From Biomphalaria glabrata (taxonomy: Eukaryota > Mollusca > Gastropoda > Planorbidae), in contig NC_074712.1 in the NCBI RefSeq assembly GCF_947242115.1, positions 18,256,666 through 18,320,665 of the forward strand: a stretch of 64,000 nt of DNA. Direction: 5' to 3'. Every line of letters starts with the position of its first letter. Positions within the stretch are counted from its first letter, which is position 1. The notes beneath the pieces are model-generated. The model made no database searches. It was not told where the DNA came from and was given only the letters and a program-made list of their open reading frames with translations. The position numbers and the translations under genes were made by a program. Positions 35,782-49,300 of the stretch are shown piece by piece.

Positions 35782-37144
35782 ATAAGGAGTATTATGATCT
35801 TAATATTTATTGAATCATTTACAGATGTTTATACCCAAGGTGACCATGATGTACATGCTTGGCAGTCTGGCCTTTTCATTTTACATAACAAAATTTCCAG
35901 AGAGAATCTTTCCAGGTTTGTATCTATAACTAGCTATACATTTGGTTGTTAGCATTGACCATATTGACAAAAATGGAGATTTATGTTACTTCCACTGTTT
36001 TTTTGTTTTTGTTAAATACAGTGAATAAACTATTTTACTTTCAAAAACTTAAAGATATTTTTCCATTTAGAGAGAGAGAGAGAGAGATTTTTATATTTAG
36101 AAAAGAAACAAACTTTCATATATTCTAGTGATGTTTATCCCAAGCTATGAAAAGTTTGTCATATTGGTTAAATTATTTGAAAGTTACAAGATTGTCTTCT
36201 TTTTCTTATTTTTTAAGGAAATATCTATAAATCAGATCAGTGAGGAATGCAGTATTTCCCATGGCACCGCAGCCCCAGCTGTGACCTACATATTTTGCCA
36301 CACATAGGGCAAGCATAACCATTGTGTGCAGGTGGTCGATTAAAATTTTCTTTTCGCCATCTGCGTCTGTCCTCGGCAGCAGATTGTCATTTGGTCTCAA
36401 ATGTGTATCCCGCGACCTTTGTGAGTGACTTTCAGCTGTCTTGTTCTGAGACCACATGCAACCAGGTGCTCTCTTCTATGTCAGCTAAGGCAAGTTGGCG
36501 CCTAAGCTGGTCTTTGAAGCATTTCCGTGGAGCGCCTCTGTTACATCAACCACCTTTTAGCTCACCTAAAAAGACTGCCTTTGGCATACATTTATCTATC
36601 ATACAGGATACGTGCCCTGCCCAGCATAACCGTCTGACCATAAGAAGTCCTTCTATACTGTCCATACTGGCGTTTGCAAGGACATCATTGTTTGTAGTGC
36701 GGTCTTGCCACCGTATGTCCTTGAATGGAGCGCAAGCATCTTTGGTGAAAGCGCTCAAGTAGTCTTAGTTGTTTTCTGTATAGTGTCCATTTCTTAGATT
36801 CATATAAAAAGGTTGAGAGAACCTCCGCCTGGTAGACATTGATTTTTGTAGGCAGGCGGAGCGATTTATTCCACTAGACTCTCACCTGAAGGCGTCCAAA
36901 AGCGCTACTGGCCCTGGCCAGACGGTTATCAACTTCCCTTGAAAAAATAAGGCGTCATTGGATAATATACTACCCTTATGTGATATATATTTGAATTTTA
37001 ACAATTTTATCTCCAGGTAAATTTGATTTTATTGGATCCAGTCATCAGTTATGGCATATACTTATTGTGATTGCCTTCTGCTATTGGCATAAAGCTGGTA
37101 AAGAAATTCTCATGTACAGGATAGCCCATGAGTGTCCAGCCTAG
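31472..37144 (+). CDS. PAQR3: PAQR3-like seven-membrane-segment protein, 6 exons, 334 aa
   Basis: Member of the progestin and adipoQ receptor family; vertebrate PAQR3 (RKTG) is a Golgi membrane protein that sequesters Raf. Exons: 31472-31743, 32113-32275, 32894-33046, 33798-33995, 35825-35915 and 37017-37144, with GT-AG borders and in phase. Family marks are FLRGNPYVVHGYR before the first membrane segment, TNETMNIWTHFMGF, STGFHIFCCHSE with the first metal-site His, the Asp in WLAFDMTGV, and GSSHQLWHILIV with the C-terminal His pair. Hydrophobic segments alternate through exons 2-6. The protein is about 20 residues longer than human PAQR3, mostly from an N-terminal cytosolic extension of about 70 residues before the conserved part. 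Assignment to PAQR3 rather than another class is by overall resemblance (FPERIFPG, PTVHWIYLNGGI). Confidence 0.88.
33325..33482 (+). repeat. Composite repeat, downstream block, PAQR3 intron
   Basis: Matches from AATACCAAACAAAATAATTA through AACTTGATTCTAGAATGGGT. First of two copies in direct succession. Confidence 0.55.
33510..33715 (+). repeat. Composite repeat, second adjacent copy
   Basis: Begins near AATTTCCATTGTCAGTATG and runs through CCAGACAGAGTGGCTTGATA to a run of A. Direct-repeat neighbour of 33325-33482, in the same PAQR3 intron. Confidence 0.55.
34369..34446. repeat. Two-copy 39 bp tandem repeat in a PAQR3 intron
   Basis: Unit GTAATTTTATAA followed by AGTTGCTATTTTGGTGTAAT and TCTG, repeated at 34369 and 34408 with about two differences. 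Confidence 0.75.
34690..35600. other. Intronic AT-rich DNA, possible old repeat
   Basis: The stretch AAAACCGTTTGACCAATCTT GATAAAATTTGG near 34747 resembles phrases seen in dispersed invertebrate repeats, followed by AATCTAGATCTAGATCTAAT-type words that recur at 35150-35180 and 35500-35525. No boundaries found. Confidence 0.3.
35746..35784. repeat. TA microsatellite
   Basis: Nearly uninterrupted TA run in the PAQR3 intron, 40 bases before the exon at 35825. Confidence 0.85.
36225..36950 (-). mobile_element. LINE 3' fragment in PAQR3 intron 5
   Basis: Antisense to the gene. Minus strand reads, with a few frame changes, LPTKINVYQAEVLSTFLYES, LYRKQLRLLERFHQRCLRSI, DIRWQDRTTNNDVL, RRLCWAGHVSCM, NRGAPRKCFKDQLRRQLALA and finally a Cys/His finger (CPMCGK...RCHGKYC). 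This is the region after the RT palm plus the C-terminal zinc finger of a non-LTR element. Collinear, unlike its relative at 29565-30234. Truncated at the 5' side. Confidence 0.75.
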
Positions 37145-37400
37145 TCTTTCAAGTATTGATTTTACTTACAATTCATTATGTTATACATTTTTGTATCTAT
37201 TTTGTTTTTCTTTGGTTTAGCTTTGTTTTTAATGCAACCAGTTTTTGTTAATTACCTTTTTTTATTGACATTTAGTCTGTGTTATATTGGCTCTCTAATG
37301 CCTCCTATGATAACAAGATATAGGGTAATAGGTGCAGCTATTTATTGAGTTATCCAAGAGCTCTTCTGAGTCTGTTCTTGTTGTTGCTTTTTTTTATTAT

Positions 37401-37406
37401 AATAAA
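37401..37406 (+). promoter_or_regulatory. PAQR3-like polyadenylation signal
   Basis: AATAAA 257 bases after the stop codon; a second AATAAA lies far downstream near 39188. The first is the likelier. Confidence 0.5.
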
Positions 37407-39131
37407 CACAGAGTACTTTATTATTAGATTAACACTGCTTGTAAGATACTATTGAAAAAGTATTATTTACATAGTGACATGTGATGTTACTGTAGTTAGA
37501 TTTTAAAAAAGCTACATATTCATTGTCACTCCTGATTCACACCTTGCAGCACTCCTGTGATAGCACAAACTTCCTAGGTGTCACCTTGATGTGAATCAAA
37601 TTGATTGACAGACTTAGACATCTGATTAAATAGTACTACTAAAGTTGATTTTTCCCCCAGGTTGACTCTCAAAGCCTTCCCATGTTTGGATATAGCTGCA
37701 AGGCAGCAGAGGTTTGAATTCAGAGTTTTCCTTCTCCTAGGTGGGAAGCCAGCCATGGCGGATTATACAATTATTTTTTTTTACTTATTTTGTAATTTGT
37801 GCAGGGTATACAGGTGTGCGGGTTATACTTGAATGCAGGGTATATGCGCAAAAATACGGTAATATAGAGCAACTATTTTAATTTACAAAACTTCTATTAA
37901 AAAAAATCTTTTTTTTGTGTACAAGTAGGTATCAGACACTTGAATGAATAGATATGAGAAAAATAGCTTCATATTTTTGAATACCTTTTTAGCTATAGAG
38001 ATTATGGTTATAGCCTTTGAGTAGAACTAGTTGACCAATCTCTTCATGTCATTATCACTCAGTTCTGCTAAGCATGTCATTATCACAGTGTTAGGTAGGA
38101 ATCTGACTTTTCATGTTCCCTCAGAGTTAAAGAATATTACATTTTAGCCCAACACATACTACACAACCGGGCAGCCATCCATAGTTTGCAATATGTGTTC
38201 ATGAAATGTTTTAACTTATTTAAACTTTTTTTTCCAGTGTGTGTGTTTGTATATTATATATATCATAGTACCGGTATAGTAAAGTGAAAAAAACAAACAA
38301 GTTGTTCTTTTTGTCTAAAATGGATGAACATGCACACTTTCTTTACCCTGGTCAAAAAAATTTTGGGCTTGTCAGTCTAAATTTTAAGTAGTTTCTGTCT
38401 AATAGCACATTCCTATTTCATAACTCTTTGCATTTGGGGATAGTATTCTCCTTTTTTGTTAGTTGCTGCTACCTTTTAATGTGTACAAAAACTTAATAGG
38501 TGAATTTCCCGTCAAAAATACCCCCCCCCCCACTACACTTCTTTTGGCTCCAATGCTTGAAGAAAGTAGATTGTTGTATTTGATTTTAAGTGTTCATTAT
38601 TAAGTAATGACACCCAGTGTCTTTAAAAGATTTGTTCCTTGGTCCACACAATCCCTTCCAACCCAATAGAGTTGTGAACGATTGGTTGGAAATGTCTAGT
38701 CCAGAAGAGTAGACCATTATTCTACATTTTATTTCTTTTGGGGCATTTTTCTGTATATATTTGAAAACTTCATAAATGTTGAACACTTTATGCTGTGAAA
38801 GTTTTGTAGATTGAATGAATTGTTTGTATGACCATGAACAAATTAGTAGGAACAATTTTTGTCTTCTTTTTGGGATCAAAAGTATTGTTATTATTAAACA
38901 CTCAGGCCTAAGTTATTACATGTTGAAATTTTGCTTAACTTAACTTTTTTTTAAGTTGAGCATTTCCATAATAAATCTATTTTTGAGATTATACTGCTTA
39001 ATCCCATACAACAATCATTAAATTATTTTTCAATGAATATTTTTTTCTAATGAGTGATGATCATTTTAACCCCCCCCCCCATTATTTATGTGTTTTATAG
39101 AAGTTCACTACTTTCTTATAGACATATGCAC

Positions 39132-39185
<54 letters not shown>

Positions 39186-40244
39186 CAAATAAAACTCTTG
39201 AACAATGATTTTGCTTCTTTTGTTCATTCTTTTATTTTAGTTTGCACTAATAAAGTTTTATGATGTTAACTACAGATGTATACAAAGTCATTAAGTTTTT
39301 GTATCTATCTGTAAAATAGTAATAACATTGTAGAAACAGTTAAACAGAAGTCTTTTGAAGTGTTTTGTATGAAGATAAACAAGTCTCCTGAAGATTTTTA
39401 TATGAAGATAAACAGAAGTCTTCTGAAGAATTATGCAAGAATTGAATCATTTTTACTGACATTTTCTGTGAAGAAGAAAGTGTCACATCTTCTGCATTTC
39501 TATAAACATATCAATTAATACTATTGTTTTAATGTTACCAACCACTGAACTGTGTACATGACAGCACAATGAATTATAATAATTTGAAATGTAGACTTAA
39601 AATAAGCCCTCTTTTTCCTCTCTTAAAAAAATAATAAACACAATTTGAATTTACAACATACAACAAACATTTATAAAAGATTATTGTCTTTTTTTTTAAA
39701 AATGTAATTTATGACATATGAGTTGAATGTGACTAAAGAAAATAATGAACATCAAATACTTAGACAACCAAACAGAATCAGCATCCTATTGCTAAATGTA
39801 AGTATGTCTTAAATAAAATAAGAATTTATAGATGCTTACTATTTGAGAAGTTTATATGAAATATGTTTCATTTACATAAAAAATGGTTATATTTGACATT
39901 TAAAACAATTTCATAAGCATTATTTTATGTTAGATTATGATGTCATATTATATAAATAGAGTTATCTTTTGTCTGAAGTAAACAAAAAAAAAAGTTTTCT
40001 CTTATTCTGAACTAGGAGAAACAAAAAAATGTATACAACAAAGGTTTAGAGAAAAAAGTGCGTTTTGTTGACTTCATTGAACACTTCAATTCGTGACATT
40101 ACCATGTATCTGTGTGAGTGTGCATCTGTATGAAAGTATCTTATAAAAAGAAACTAAGAATACAGTTCAAACGAAAAAAAAAACAACAAAACTAACAAAA
40201 ATTGACATGAACAGGAAAGACTTCAAATGTAGAGGACTTTGGAA
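37407..40244. other. Convergent intergenic region
   Basis: AT-rich DNA between the ends of the PAQR3-like gene and IFT140. Holds short C-runs (38520-38530, 39070-39080) and a TA microsatellite, and a CACACCTTGCAGC-type stretch at 37540-37760 that could be an old repeat. No gene recognised. Confidence 0.4.
39135..39183. repeat. TA microsatellite
   Basis: About 24 TA units in succession. Confidence 0.9.
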
Positions 40245-40250
40245 TTTATT
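40245..40250 (-). promoter_or_regulatory. IFT140 polyadenylation signal candidate
   Basis: TTTATT on the plus strand (AATAAA on the gene strand), 130 bases after the IFT140 stop. Confidence 0.5.
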
Positions 40251-40379
40251 TAGTATTGTGATGATTCAATATTTCTTGTTAAAATCTAAAACATATTGTC
40301 TGTTTGAGTTTATGTACACTCAATGAAATATAAAAAAACAAACATCTGCAATGATTAGACAGAAACAAATCCTTACTGA

Positions 40380-43300
40380 TCATATTTTGTCTCCTGCACT
40401 GTATGAGTCATCTATTATTTCTTCTTCTACAAACTCAGAAAGATCTTCATCATGGTCTCCCCCTCCCACTCGGAAACCATTTAAGCGATCTGATTTTAAA
40501 CTGCGGTCCATGGGTAAAGCTAAAGCACTGTGAATGGCTTCAATTGTTTTCATACTGACATAAAAACCCAAGTGAATCCCAGGCAGACGACGTTGAAGTT
40601 CTTCCAGGTATGTGTGCGCCTGAAACATTAAATGAAACTTGTATAAGCAATAATGTGTCAACTTGTATAATGAATCTATTATTCAATGTTTTAAAAAATT
40701 ATAATGCATTTTGATAATTGGTACACCTCCAGCCAAAGACATAACTTCATTAATGATTCTGTAACAGAGCTGCTCCCCAGTAATGCTTTGAGGAGCAACT
40801 AGATATCAGCCTACTCTTACTGGCTTAGAGTAGAACACACAGAATCTAGATTATGAAAGGGAAAATCTGTCCAAAAACAAATGTCCAAAGAAAAGCTTTT
40901 ATTGAAGAAAGGTGTTGAGAAGAAGAGATGCTGACCTCTGCATCAGATGTGTCATAATATGTTTTGTTGTTGTTAATGGTTGGGTCTTCATATTCAGTAA
41001 AATACTGCATTCTCCTTTAATCATCAACCTCAAAGACAATGGCTTATTTCATAGACCCAAGTGATTATAAAGAACAAAGACGCATCATGGCACTGTGTAC
41101 CGTGTGGGTTACCTCAGTTTACATCAGGACTGTTTGATTCCTTTGATGCAGACACTTCTAACCCATACAACATCCTAAACACCATCCCAAACCAAACTCA
41201 CCAACCACTAGCCAGATCCACTCCTGTTAAACCTATATCTACTAAAATTAATACAACAGCCTCACTAAACAAACCTACTAAAGAAGTAATACCAAAATAC
41301 CTTAAAACCTTAGTAATAAATTTTCAAAGCATTAGGAACAAAACAGCAGACTTAGAAATTTTATTAGAATGTGAGAAACCAGACATAATTGCAGGAACAG
41401 AAACTTGGCTACATCCTGAAATTTATAATGCAGAAATTTTCAATAGTAATTATGAAATTTTTAGAAAAGATAGGGCTGATAATCATGGAGGAGTTCTTTT
41501 AGCAATAAAAAACACTCTTATAGCAGAAGAAATTACCTTACCTAACTCAAAAAATATAGAATCAACATTTTGTAAAATTAATACCACCTCAACATCCCTA
41601 ATAATAGGCAGCATTTACAGACCAACAAATTCTAGTTTAGAATACATGCAGAAACTATGTAATCAGATTACTACACTTAAAGAGACAAATAAAAATGTAG
41701 CATAAGTAGCCTGTTGAGATACAGCCATTGTTCTGATAATAAATGAATCAGCAAATTTTCACTTATTCTTTTTTACAATGTTCTACAATGTAGCATAAGT
41801 AGCCTGTTACATAATTTAAAGACATCAAGACCAGATTTAAAGATTTTTGTATTTATCAGCAAAATGAACTAGTTTTATGACAATATACACACTTCATATC
41901 ACATTGTAGAGTTTCAAGTCATTTCATGGGCTATCAAAACAATAACATATTAAGGTAAATAAATTTGAATGCTTATCTGCAATAATGTAAGCACTTACTG
42001 CTTTCCATCTTTCCTTAGAAGCAAAATGTTCAATGATGAAGCCATAAATGTCCCCAATCCTGACAGCAGAGTCTAAATCTTTTTCTTCAAGCAACACCTG
42101 GCACTGTTTGATTGCTTCTTCTGGGTTCTCTTGATATGACCTAAATACAAAGAAAACCTAATCTAGATGTAGCTAAGATGATTCAAGAGCCTAAAACTCT
42201 TATGAAACTTAAAATATTTAAGTTGCTCACCTGTAATCTGGGATGTGTGTGTGTGGCGGGGGGGGGATACATTTTTCTTACATATGAGTCAATAAAGTTT
42301 TCTTTTCATAGAAATACAAGGAAATACAAGATTGTAGAAATAGAATCAAACTTTTACAAAATTATCTTAATATAAGTTAAAAATGTTCTTTCAAAAAACT
42401 AAACGTATCCATTACCTTCATGGTTAATTAGCAAAACTTTCTCTACTTTCTAAGACAATGAAAAACAGATGCCTGGGTAGGAGACACAATGATTTGTTAT
42501 AATAAGAACACATGTAAAATAAATTGCATTTTCTTACCTCCTTGCAGTTGAGAATCTTTTAATGAGAGTCATTTTGTGTTTAAGGGTCTCCAATTTTTCC
42601 TCCTGCTGCATGCTATCATCCATTTTAGCTTTTGTCAAACACTTGTAGGCCTCGCCCAGAGCTCCTAAAGCTTTGTCATAGTTCTGGTACTCGTCAATCT
42701 CCACCTAGGATAGCAATGGGATGAAACTTGATTGTCACACACAGACTTCAGGATTGGAGGTTTAGACATGTCTAAAAAGTGTGACTATTGGTTTAGTCAG
42801 TGGGGATACAAAAATGTACTGGTTTCAGCATTAGCCCAATATTTTGTTCCGTTGCATGTCTCATATTCTGTTTGACTGCCCCAGACTTGCTGATCTCTGT
42901 TTCGACAGTTTCTGGGAAACTACAAATTCTCTAGCTGAATGGTGAAATACATGCTCTATGCAAAACAGCAAGGTTTCTGTCCAGGGCTTTTGTAAGAGAG
43001 AATTTGAGCCTCTCAAGCCCTCACTCAAATGGAGTTGGATGATGTTGATGAGCTCAGTTGTAATGTTTATTGTATGTAAATGATTTTTCAAACATGTATA
43101 CACACTTGACATACACAATTCAACACACATGGATAACAATTAAGTAATAGTTAAAAATCATTCATATAATATTAATAATATGATAGCAAGGTTTTGATAC
43201 ATTAATGGACTTAGGACATACCTGAGCACAAGCATCATAGAAAGAAGCCAAGGCATCCAGGGCTCTTCCTTTGTTATAAAAGGCAATAATATTTTTCATA

Positions 43301-46300
43301 ATTTCTGGTTCTTTTCTCCAGTCCAATGACTGGAGGTAGTTTGCTGCCATGACATAGATTTCTTTTTGCCTAGAGACTCCAGCAAAGAACACTATCTTCT
43401 CTGTGTCACCAGACTTTAGAAGTGCTTTCATAGCCTGGAAATATTAGAGTTTTTCATTTGGTTAACAGGTTAACATCATTTATTGAGTGGAGACCCTTGT
43501 GGGATCTATTTAAACAGGTGGCCATTGTGCTAGCCACATAACACCATCTTTAAATATTGGCTAACGAAATTGGTAATCCTAATATATGATAGAAATTGTC
43601 TCTACCTTGATTTTGTTTCCAGCTTGAGTAAATTTTTTAGTAGCAAGGTGATAAGCCCCTTGATGCATACACACTTCAGCAATGGCCTCCAACAACTTCA
43701 GGCGTGCTGCATTATCAAAATCTTTGTCGGGAGTCAGCTTTTCAGCCAAATCTTCAGTTATTTCTACAGTTTGATCCATGCAGATTTTAATGGCCTCCCA
43801 GTACTGAGAAAAAAATTATATTCATTTTTTTTTTTTTTACATAAAATTGTTTATATATATAAAAATTTCAAAAGAAATTCAGGAAAAAACATAACATAGA
43901 AAAGTCACTTTCAAAACTTTTTAATATTTAAATTAGTTATATAACAGCCTACTGGATTTGGTTGATGAGGAAGAGAGGGGAAAAGACTGATTTAATAATC
44001 TAATAAACTTTGACTTTAGACAATAGCATCACTCATTTTAATCTACCCCATCAAACTGGAAGACACTTTTAATTTTTTAATGCAAGCAATGTAGGCAATT
44101 TTTCAAAACATTTATTACGTATTTTTGTCTGTTTATATGTATGCTCAAAGTTAACTTCTTGCTATTAGATTTACTGATGTTATCAAACTGTATTGTTTTC
44201 TAACCTTCGGTATAAAATGAGTAAAAGTGTGTTCTCTGTTGATGAGCTTTCGAAAAAATAAATATGTCCAGATTTGGCAAGCATCTATGCTTATAAGTGT
44301 AATTTCAGACAAATGAGCTAATTTTCAAGCCTTTGCATTTCTTTGTCCTTAGCAAACTAACCTAGTTTTAATTGTTTTACTTTAAGTTAAATATACATAC
44401 TAAAAAGAAATAAGATAATATTTAATTACTTTTTTCCCAATGGCTAACATGTCTACAGCTTTATCAAACTGGCCATTTTCCAAGAAGAATTCTGCACATT
44501 TTTGTAATATTTCTGGGTCAGCTCTGTCATCCAATTCACTGGACATCTGTTGGAGTGAGTCAAACTGTCTAGTAGTGAATGCCAACTCAAGAGCTTTAGA
44601 GTAATTGCCAGCCTGGACACAAACAGAGATTTAAGGCATGTGATTAAATGTGACTTGGCTTCAGTCCTAACAATGTTAGCTTGTTAGTTACCTTAGAAAT
44701 AAAAATAGAATTGTTATGATGGAAGGCAGTACTACCAAAAAAAAAAAATCTATTTTTACATCATGAATGTTTGGCTTACAGTTATATAACAAGCATTAAA
44801 GTAAAATATTTAGCTCACAATGTTAAAATGGGTGCATAACGTTTATTAGGAAAAGTAAAAATGTTTGGCCCTTGTTAACCAATTATTACAAAAACAGATC
44901 CTATTACTGTGTTAGTTGCCCTTAATTGTAAATCAACTATGGTTCATCTGGTGGATTACTTCTTAAGGCTTTAAATCCTTATTTCAGTTCCTATTTTCAA
45001 AACATAATTTGGTTTTGAAAGAGTTTCTTCTAATAAATTTTACAATGTTAACATGAGCCACTTTGCAACAAAGTAAAAACTTTACAGTTAAATAATTCCC
45101 CCTTCTTTTCCCTCCACGGTTACTGAGGCCTACTTACCTACTATTTGAAAATATTAACTCAGTTTTTATCCTCATAAATTTAAATTATAAGCAATTTATA
45201 TTCCTTGATTATATATAAATTGCTCATAACTGGAAAAGAATGTAAATAAACCTAAGTCACCTTATGATACAGCATGACTGCTTTACTCTCTTGACCTGGC
45301 TTAGTTTCATAGTATCTGGCTGCTTCCATGATATCTTCAGGCCTACCAACAAGTGCTGAATTCAGCAATTGATCTTCATAGCCATGTTCCTAAAATACAC
45401 ATTTTCTACTTAGTCTATGCAAAACAATATTAGTTCTGTACTTTAAAATGTCTTTTATGCTTTCTAAAAGGGCCTTGAGCTTACAGAGTTTATTCATTAA
45501 CAGTGCTATATAAATGTAAATAGTATCCTATATAAATATAGTGACTGCATAAGGACACACAATTTCTAATAATAAAAAAACATTTCCATCTTCTTTCTTG
45601 AATAGGTTATTTAGAATATAATAATGAAAACAACCATTCAATACATTATAATTAATACTAAATGCCACATACCTTACATAACCGTATTGCACTGCCATAT
45701 GCTTTGGCCTTTTGAAAAAAGGCAATGGCTTCCTTGATTTGACCCTGATTTTCATATTGCCTGGCTAAATAATAACATGCAGCCAAGTCTTTGGTTGTAT
45801 CACAGATTTCTGCTGCCTAAAGGATTATATATAAGGCAGATATATAAAATTAATTACTATATGTATATTGATGGACAGAATTTTGGATTTTTATTCAACT
45901 TCTTCAAAAGAAATGTATATTTATCCTTTTGCGATTAAAACAATTTGAAAAGGAAACTATAGGCCTACAATACTTTTTTAGTGCTACTAAACAATACCGG
46001 TACCTTGTCAATTTTATCACAAAAACTGTACACTCTGACCAATGAGAAATTGTCTTCAGCCTTCTCATAGTACTGTATAGCTGTCTCCATGTCCCCCACA
46101 CTTTCCATATACTGGGCCCACCAACGATTCAATGTTCTGTGTAACATGAGAAATAGAAATAAAGCCTATATATATTTTAAACTATTTTCATTGCTTTTAA
46201 ACTAATTGAGATACAAAGTGCCCTATTTTATAGATGCTCATGTTGATATCCTAGTAAACTAGATGATATATAGGTATGTTCTCAATGTTATCAAAAGGGA

Positions 46301-49300
46301 AACTACTCACTTATCCTGACTTTTGCTTATGTACAACTCTAATTGGTCAGTATCATCCAGCAACATTCGAGGAATTTCAAACTTGTATGTTTCAGACTTT
46401 TCATAGCTAGAGTAGAAAAAAAGTTGTTGGTTAACATATACTTCTTTACATTTGGACAGCTACAAAAACAAATGAGGACAGAAGTAAACATAAGAAAACT
46501 CTCAATGACCATAAAGACAAATTTGTGTTCCCTACTTTGGAATAGCTGCTTGGAAATCTCCTTGCTCCTCTAAATATCTGGCATAGTTGTAAAATGTTGT
46601 TCTCAAATGTATGCGATCATACATTTCTGCAGTTTCTAGAGCCTGGAATAAATGTCAAGTATTAGACAAAAACAACAAAAAAAAAAAAAACCCCAAACAA
46701 ACTCAAATGTAAAAGATTTAAAAAAAAAAAGTTTACCTTTTGCCATTCGCCTCTATTTTGATAAAACTCATTTAACAGATCATAACGTTTGCAGTTTTTA
46801 AGCAATCTTTCTGCATCTTCCTATAAAGAATAAAAAAAAACAACACAACTATTACAATGATGGCAACTCTAAAAAAAACAAAAACAAAAAAAAAAGTCAA
46901 TAAAAAATACAAACTATTTTTCATGACATCTCTATGAAAAAAAGAATAACTCACATATAGTCCTAATTGAATGGCTAAAACTGCTACTTTGGCATCAAGT
47001 TCAGGTTCTCTAGCAATGGCTTCTCTTAGAGCCTTGGCCCCTCTAGCATGGCCCATATTTCCCAGGCACACACTGGCCACATCCAGCCGTCGACTTTTCA
47101 CACACATTTTAGCCATGTTCTCCCAGACAGATTCACTAAAGTAAATAAGATTACACAGTGATTAAACAATACTTTTATAAATGAAAGGGGAGAAACCCAA
47201 TCAACCAATAGTTCTACAAAAAAAAGTGATGACGAACCTTTTAATTAGTTTGATAGCCTTAAATGCTTCATCCATGTTGCCAATACATAAGTAGAAGCTG
47301 AAGTTCATCATGGCATCTCTGGTTGCCTTGTCGCTGTTTTCAAGACCTACAAAGTCATGCATTATTTTTCTGGCTACTCTCCTGGGATAGGTTACTGCCC
47401 CTGTCTCTGGGTTCACTTGACCACCATAAGAACTGAGGTCATTATGTTTTGCCTCCCCCTGAAAATGTTCAATTGTAGCCATTATTGTTGAATGTAACTA
47501 AAAAAAATGTTTTTACTATTATAATATACATAGTAAATTACATCTGACTGATTGATAACTGTGTCAGAATAAACAGTTCTTTTATTTCCTAGCTCTAATG
47601 AATACCAGCTGCATAATCCCATTGTCCTTTAATTTCTAGTCCTGGAATCCCCAGACTCATAATTTAATCCTTTAAAAAGTACTGTGTAATGCTGCTGTCA
47701 AAGTATTGACTTTAAGTTCATCACTCCTGGTCATTAACCTAATAATTTAACAAATATATGTGACTTGATGTTTTTGACTTTCTTTACAATGTGATGCCAT
47801 TCCCTTTCTTGAATTTAAACTTCAGCACTTGTACAATTGGAAGGACTCTAGGAAACATTAGGCTAAATAAATATAAAATAGAAAGAGAGGTGTCCAAATT
47901 AAGCATTTCAACTCAGTTGTCCTCTTACTGCCATTAACTAAAAGAGTACTTTGATTACATGGTGATGGAGAATGCACTGTTATAAATAAAATAAGTGTAA
48001 ATAATTACCGGTAAATAAGTAAAATAAAATATGCTATTTATTGATATTTTAAACTTATTGTTACCTAATCCTCAATCTAAAATTAAATGCAGGTCAAATC
48101 AAGTTGATAACAGTTAAGAAATCTAATAGTTTTGGTTTGGGGATGGTGGTGTTGGTTATGAATTTAAAATTAGGCTTAACAATGAGGGACAATGAATCTT
48201 ACTGCTGATTACCAATCCACTGACAGTTCTATTTCTATGTTTATTTATAGAAAAATAATTATTTGAATAAGCATTAAATTTCTGCTGAATTACTCATTTT
48301 TATAGTTGAAATTTCTTGGATTAATAACTACTGTATTAAGTGAAGTGTCTAAAGTGTCTGGGGATAAATTGACTTGACGCATCTAAAATACCATTATTAA
48401 GTATGAGACAACTAACGCTAATCTTCTTCACATTTTCAACTTCCTGGCTGATAGGCCCAAAAGTTATTTGTAAAAATATAACTAAAGACAACTAAACTAC
48501 ATAAATATGTTCTTTGCTGCTGCTGCAGATAAAAACAGTTTGATTGTGAAATGTGTAAATAGGCAGCTTTAATCAACAGTTTACTCTTCTTCATTTGTAT
48601 GTTTTACTAATAATTTGTCCACAAACATGTTACTGGTGTCATTGGTTTTTACCTTTAGGGTGAAGTAGTAATAAGGAACCTCAACTCCCATCATACGCTG
48701 GAAGTAAGAAGGCATTGGAAAATTGTCTTGGATCAAAATACCATTTTCAGAAGTACAGAATAAAGAAATCACCATGACCTCTGCCTTTAAAAAAGAAAAA
48801 CAACAACATATACAGAGATGATCTAACTAAAAGATATTGTATTACAATAAGCGCTTTCGAAATGGAAAATCTTTTGTGCCTTACAAATAAATGTATAAAT
48901 TATTATTTAAAAAAACAAACAAAAAACGCAGGCGTCAAGGCCAAGTTGTAGACAAGAGAAAAAATTATCCCAAAGAAAAAACCCCCCACAACAAACAGAA
49001 TCAAGTCTTCACACTTACGGGTCCTTGTTCAACAATTTTAGTCAGTGAAGGTTTCTTCATGTCACTGCTATCGACTGTATTAGACAAGATCAAAGCCTCA
49101 CAGACAAATAGCTTAGGCTCTGTTATGTCCCAATACATGGAGTTGGGATAACGGCCTGCTATGTCTTTGGCTGCCTGGTTCTTGCCCCTGAAAAATGCAG
49201 GAAACTTAATATTGATTCAAAGTAAAAATAATTAGGAGAAAGATGTGAAACAAAGTTCATTACCAACTTGTAATTTTTAATAGAGGAAAAAAAAAGGTAA

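Noticed and set aside
36322-36762. 146-codon plus-strand frame in the PAQR3 intron
   Set aside because: It is the antisense shadow of the LINE C-terminal region, which makes sense on the minus strand.
41061-41705. 214-codon open frame as an extra IFT140 exon or a host gene
   Set aside because: It lies on the strand opposite IFT140 and carries APE-endonuclease LINE motifs (TETWL, GSIYRP).
42861-43139. 92-codon minus-strand frame as an IFT140 exon
   Set aside because: Adjacent IFT140 exons (42538-42704 and 43222-43434) join in phase across it and match the vertebrate protein directly.
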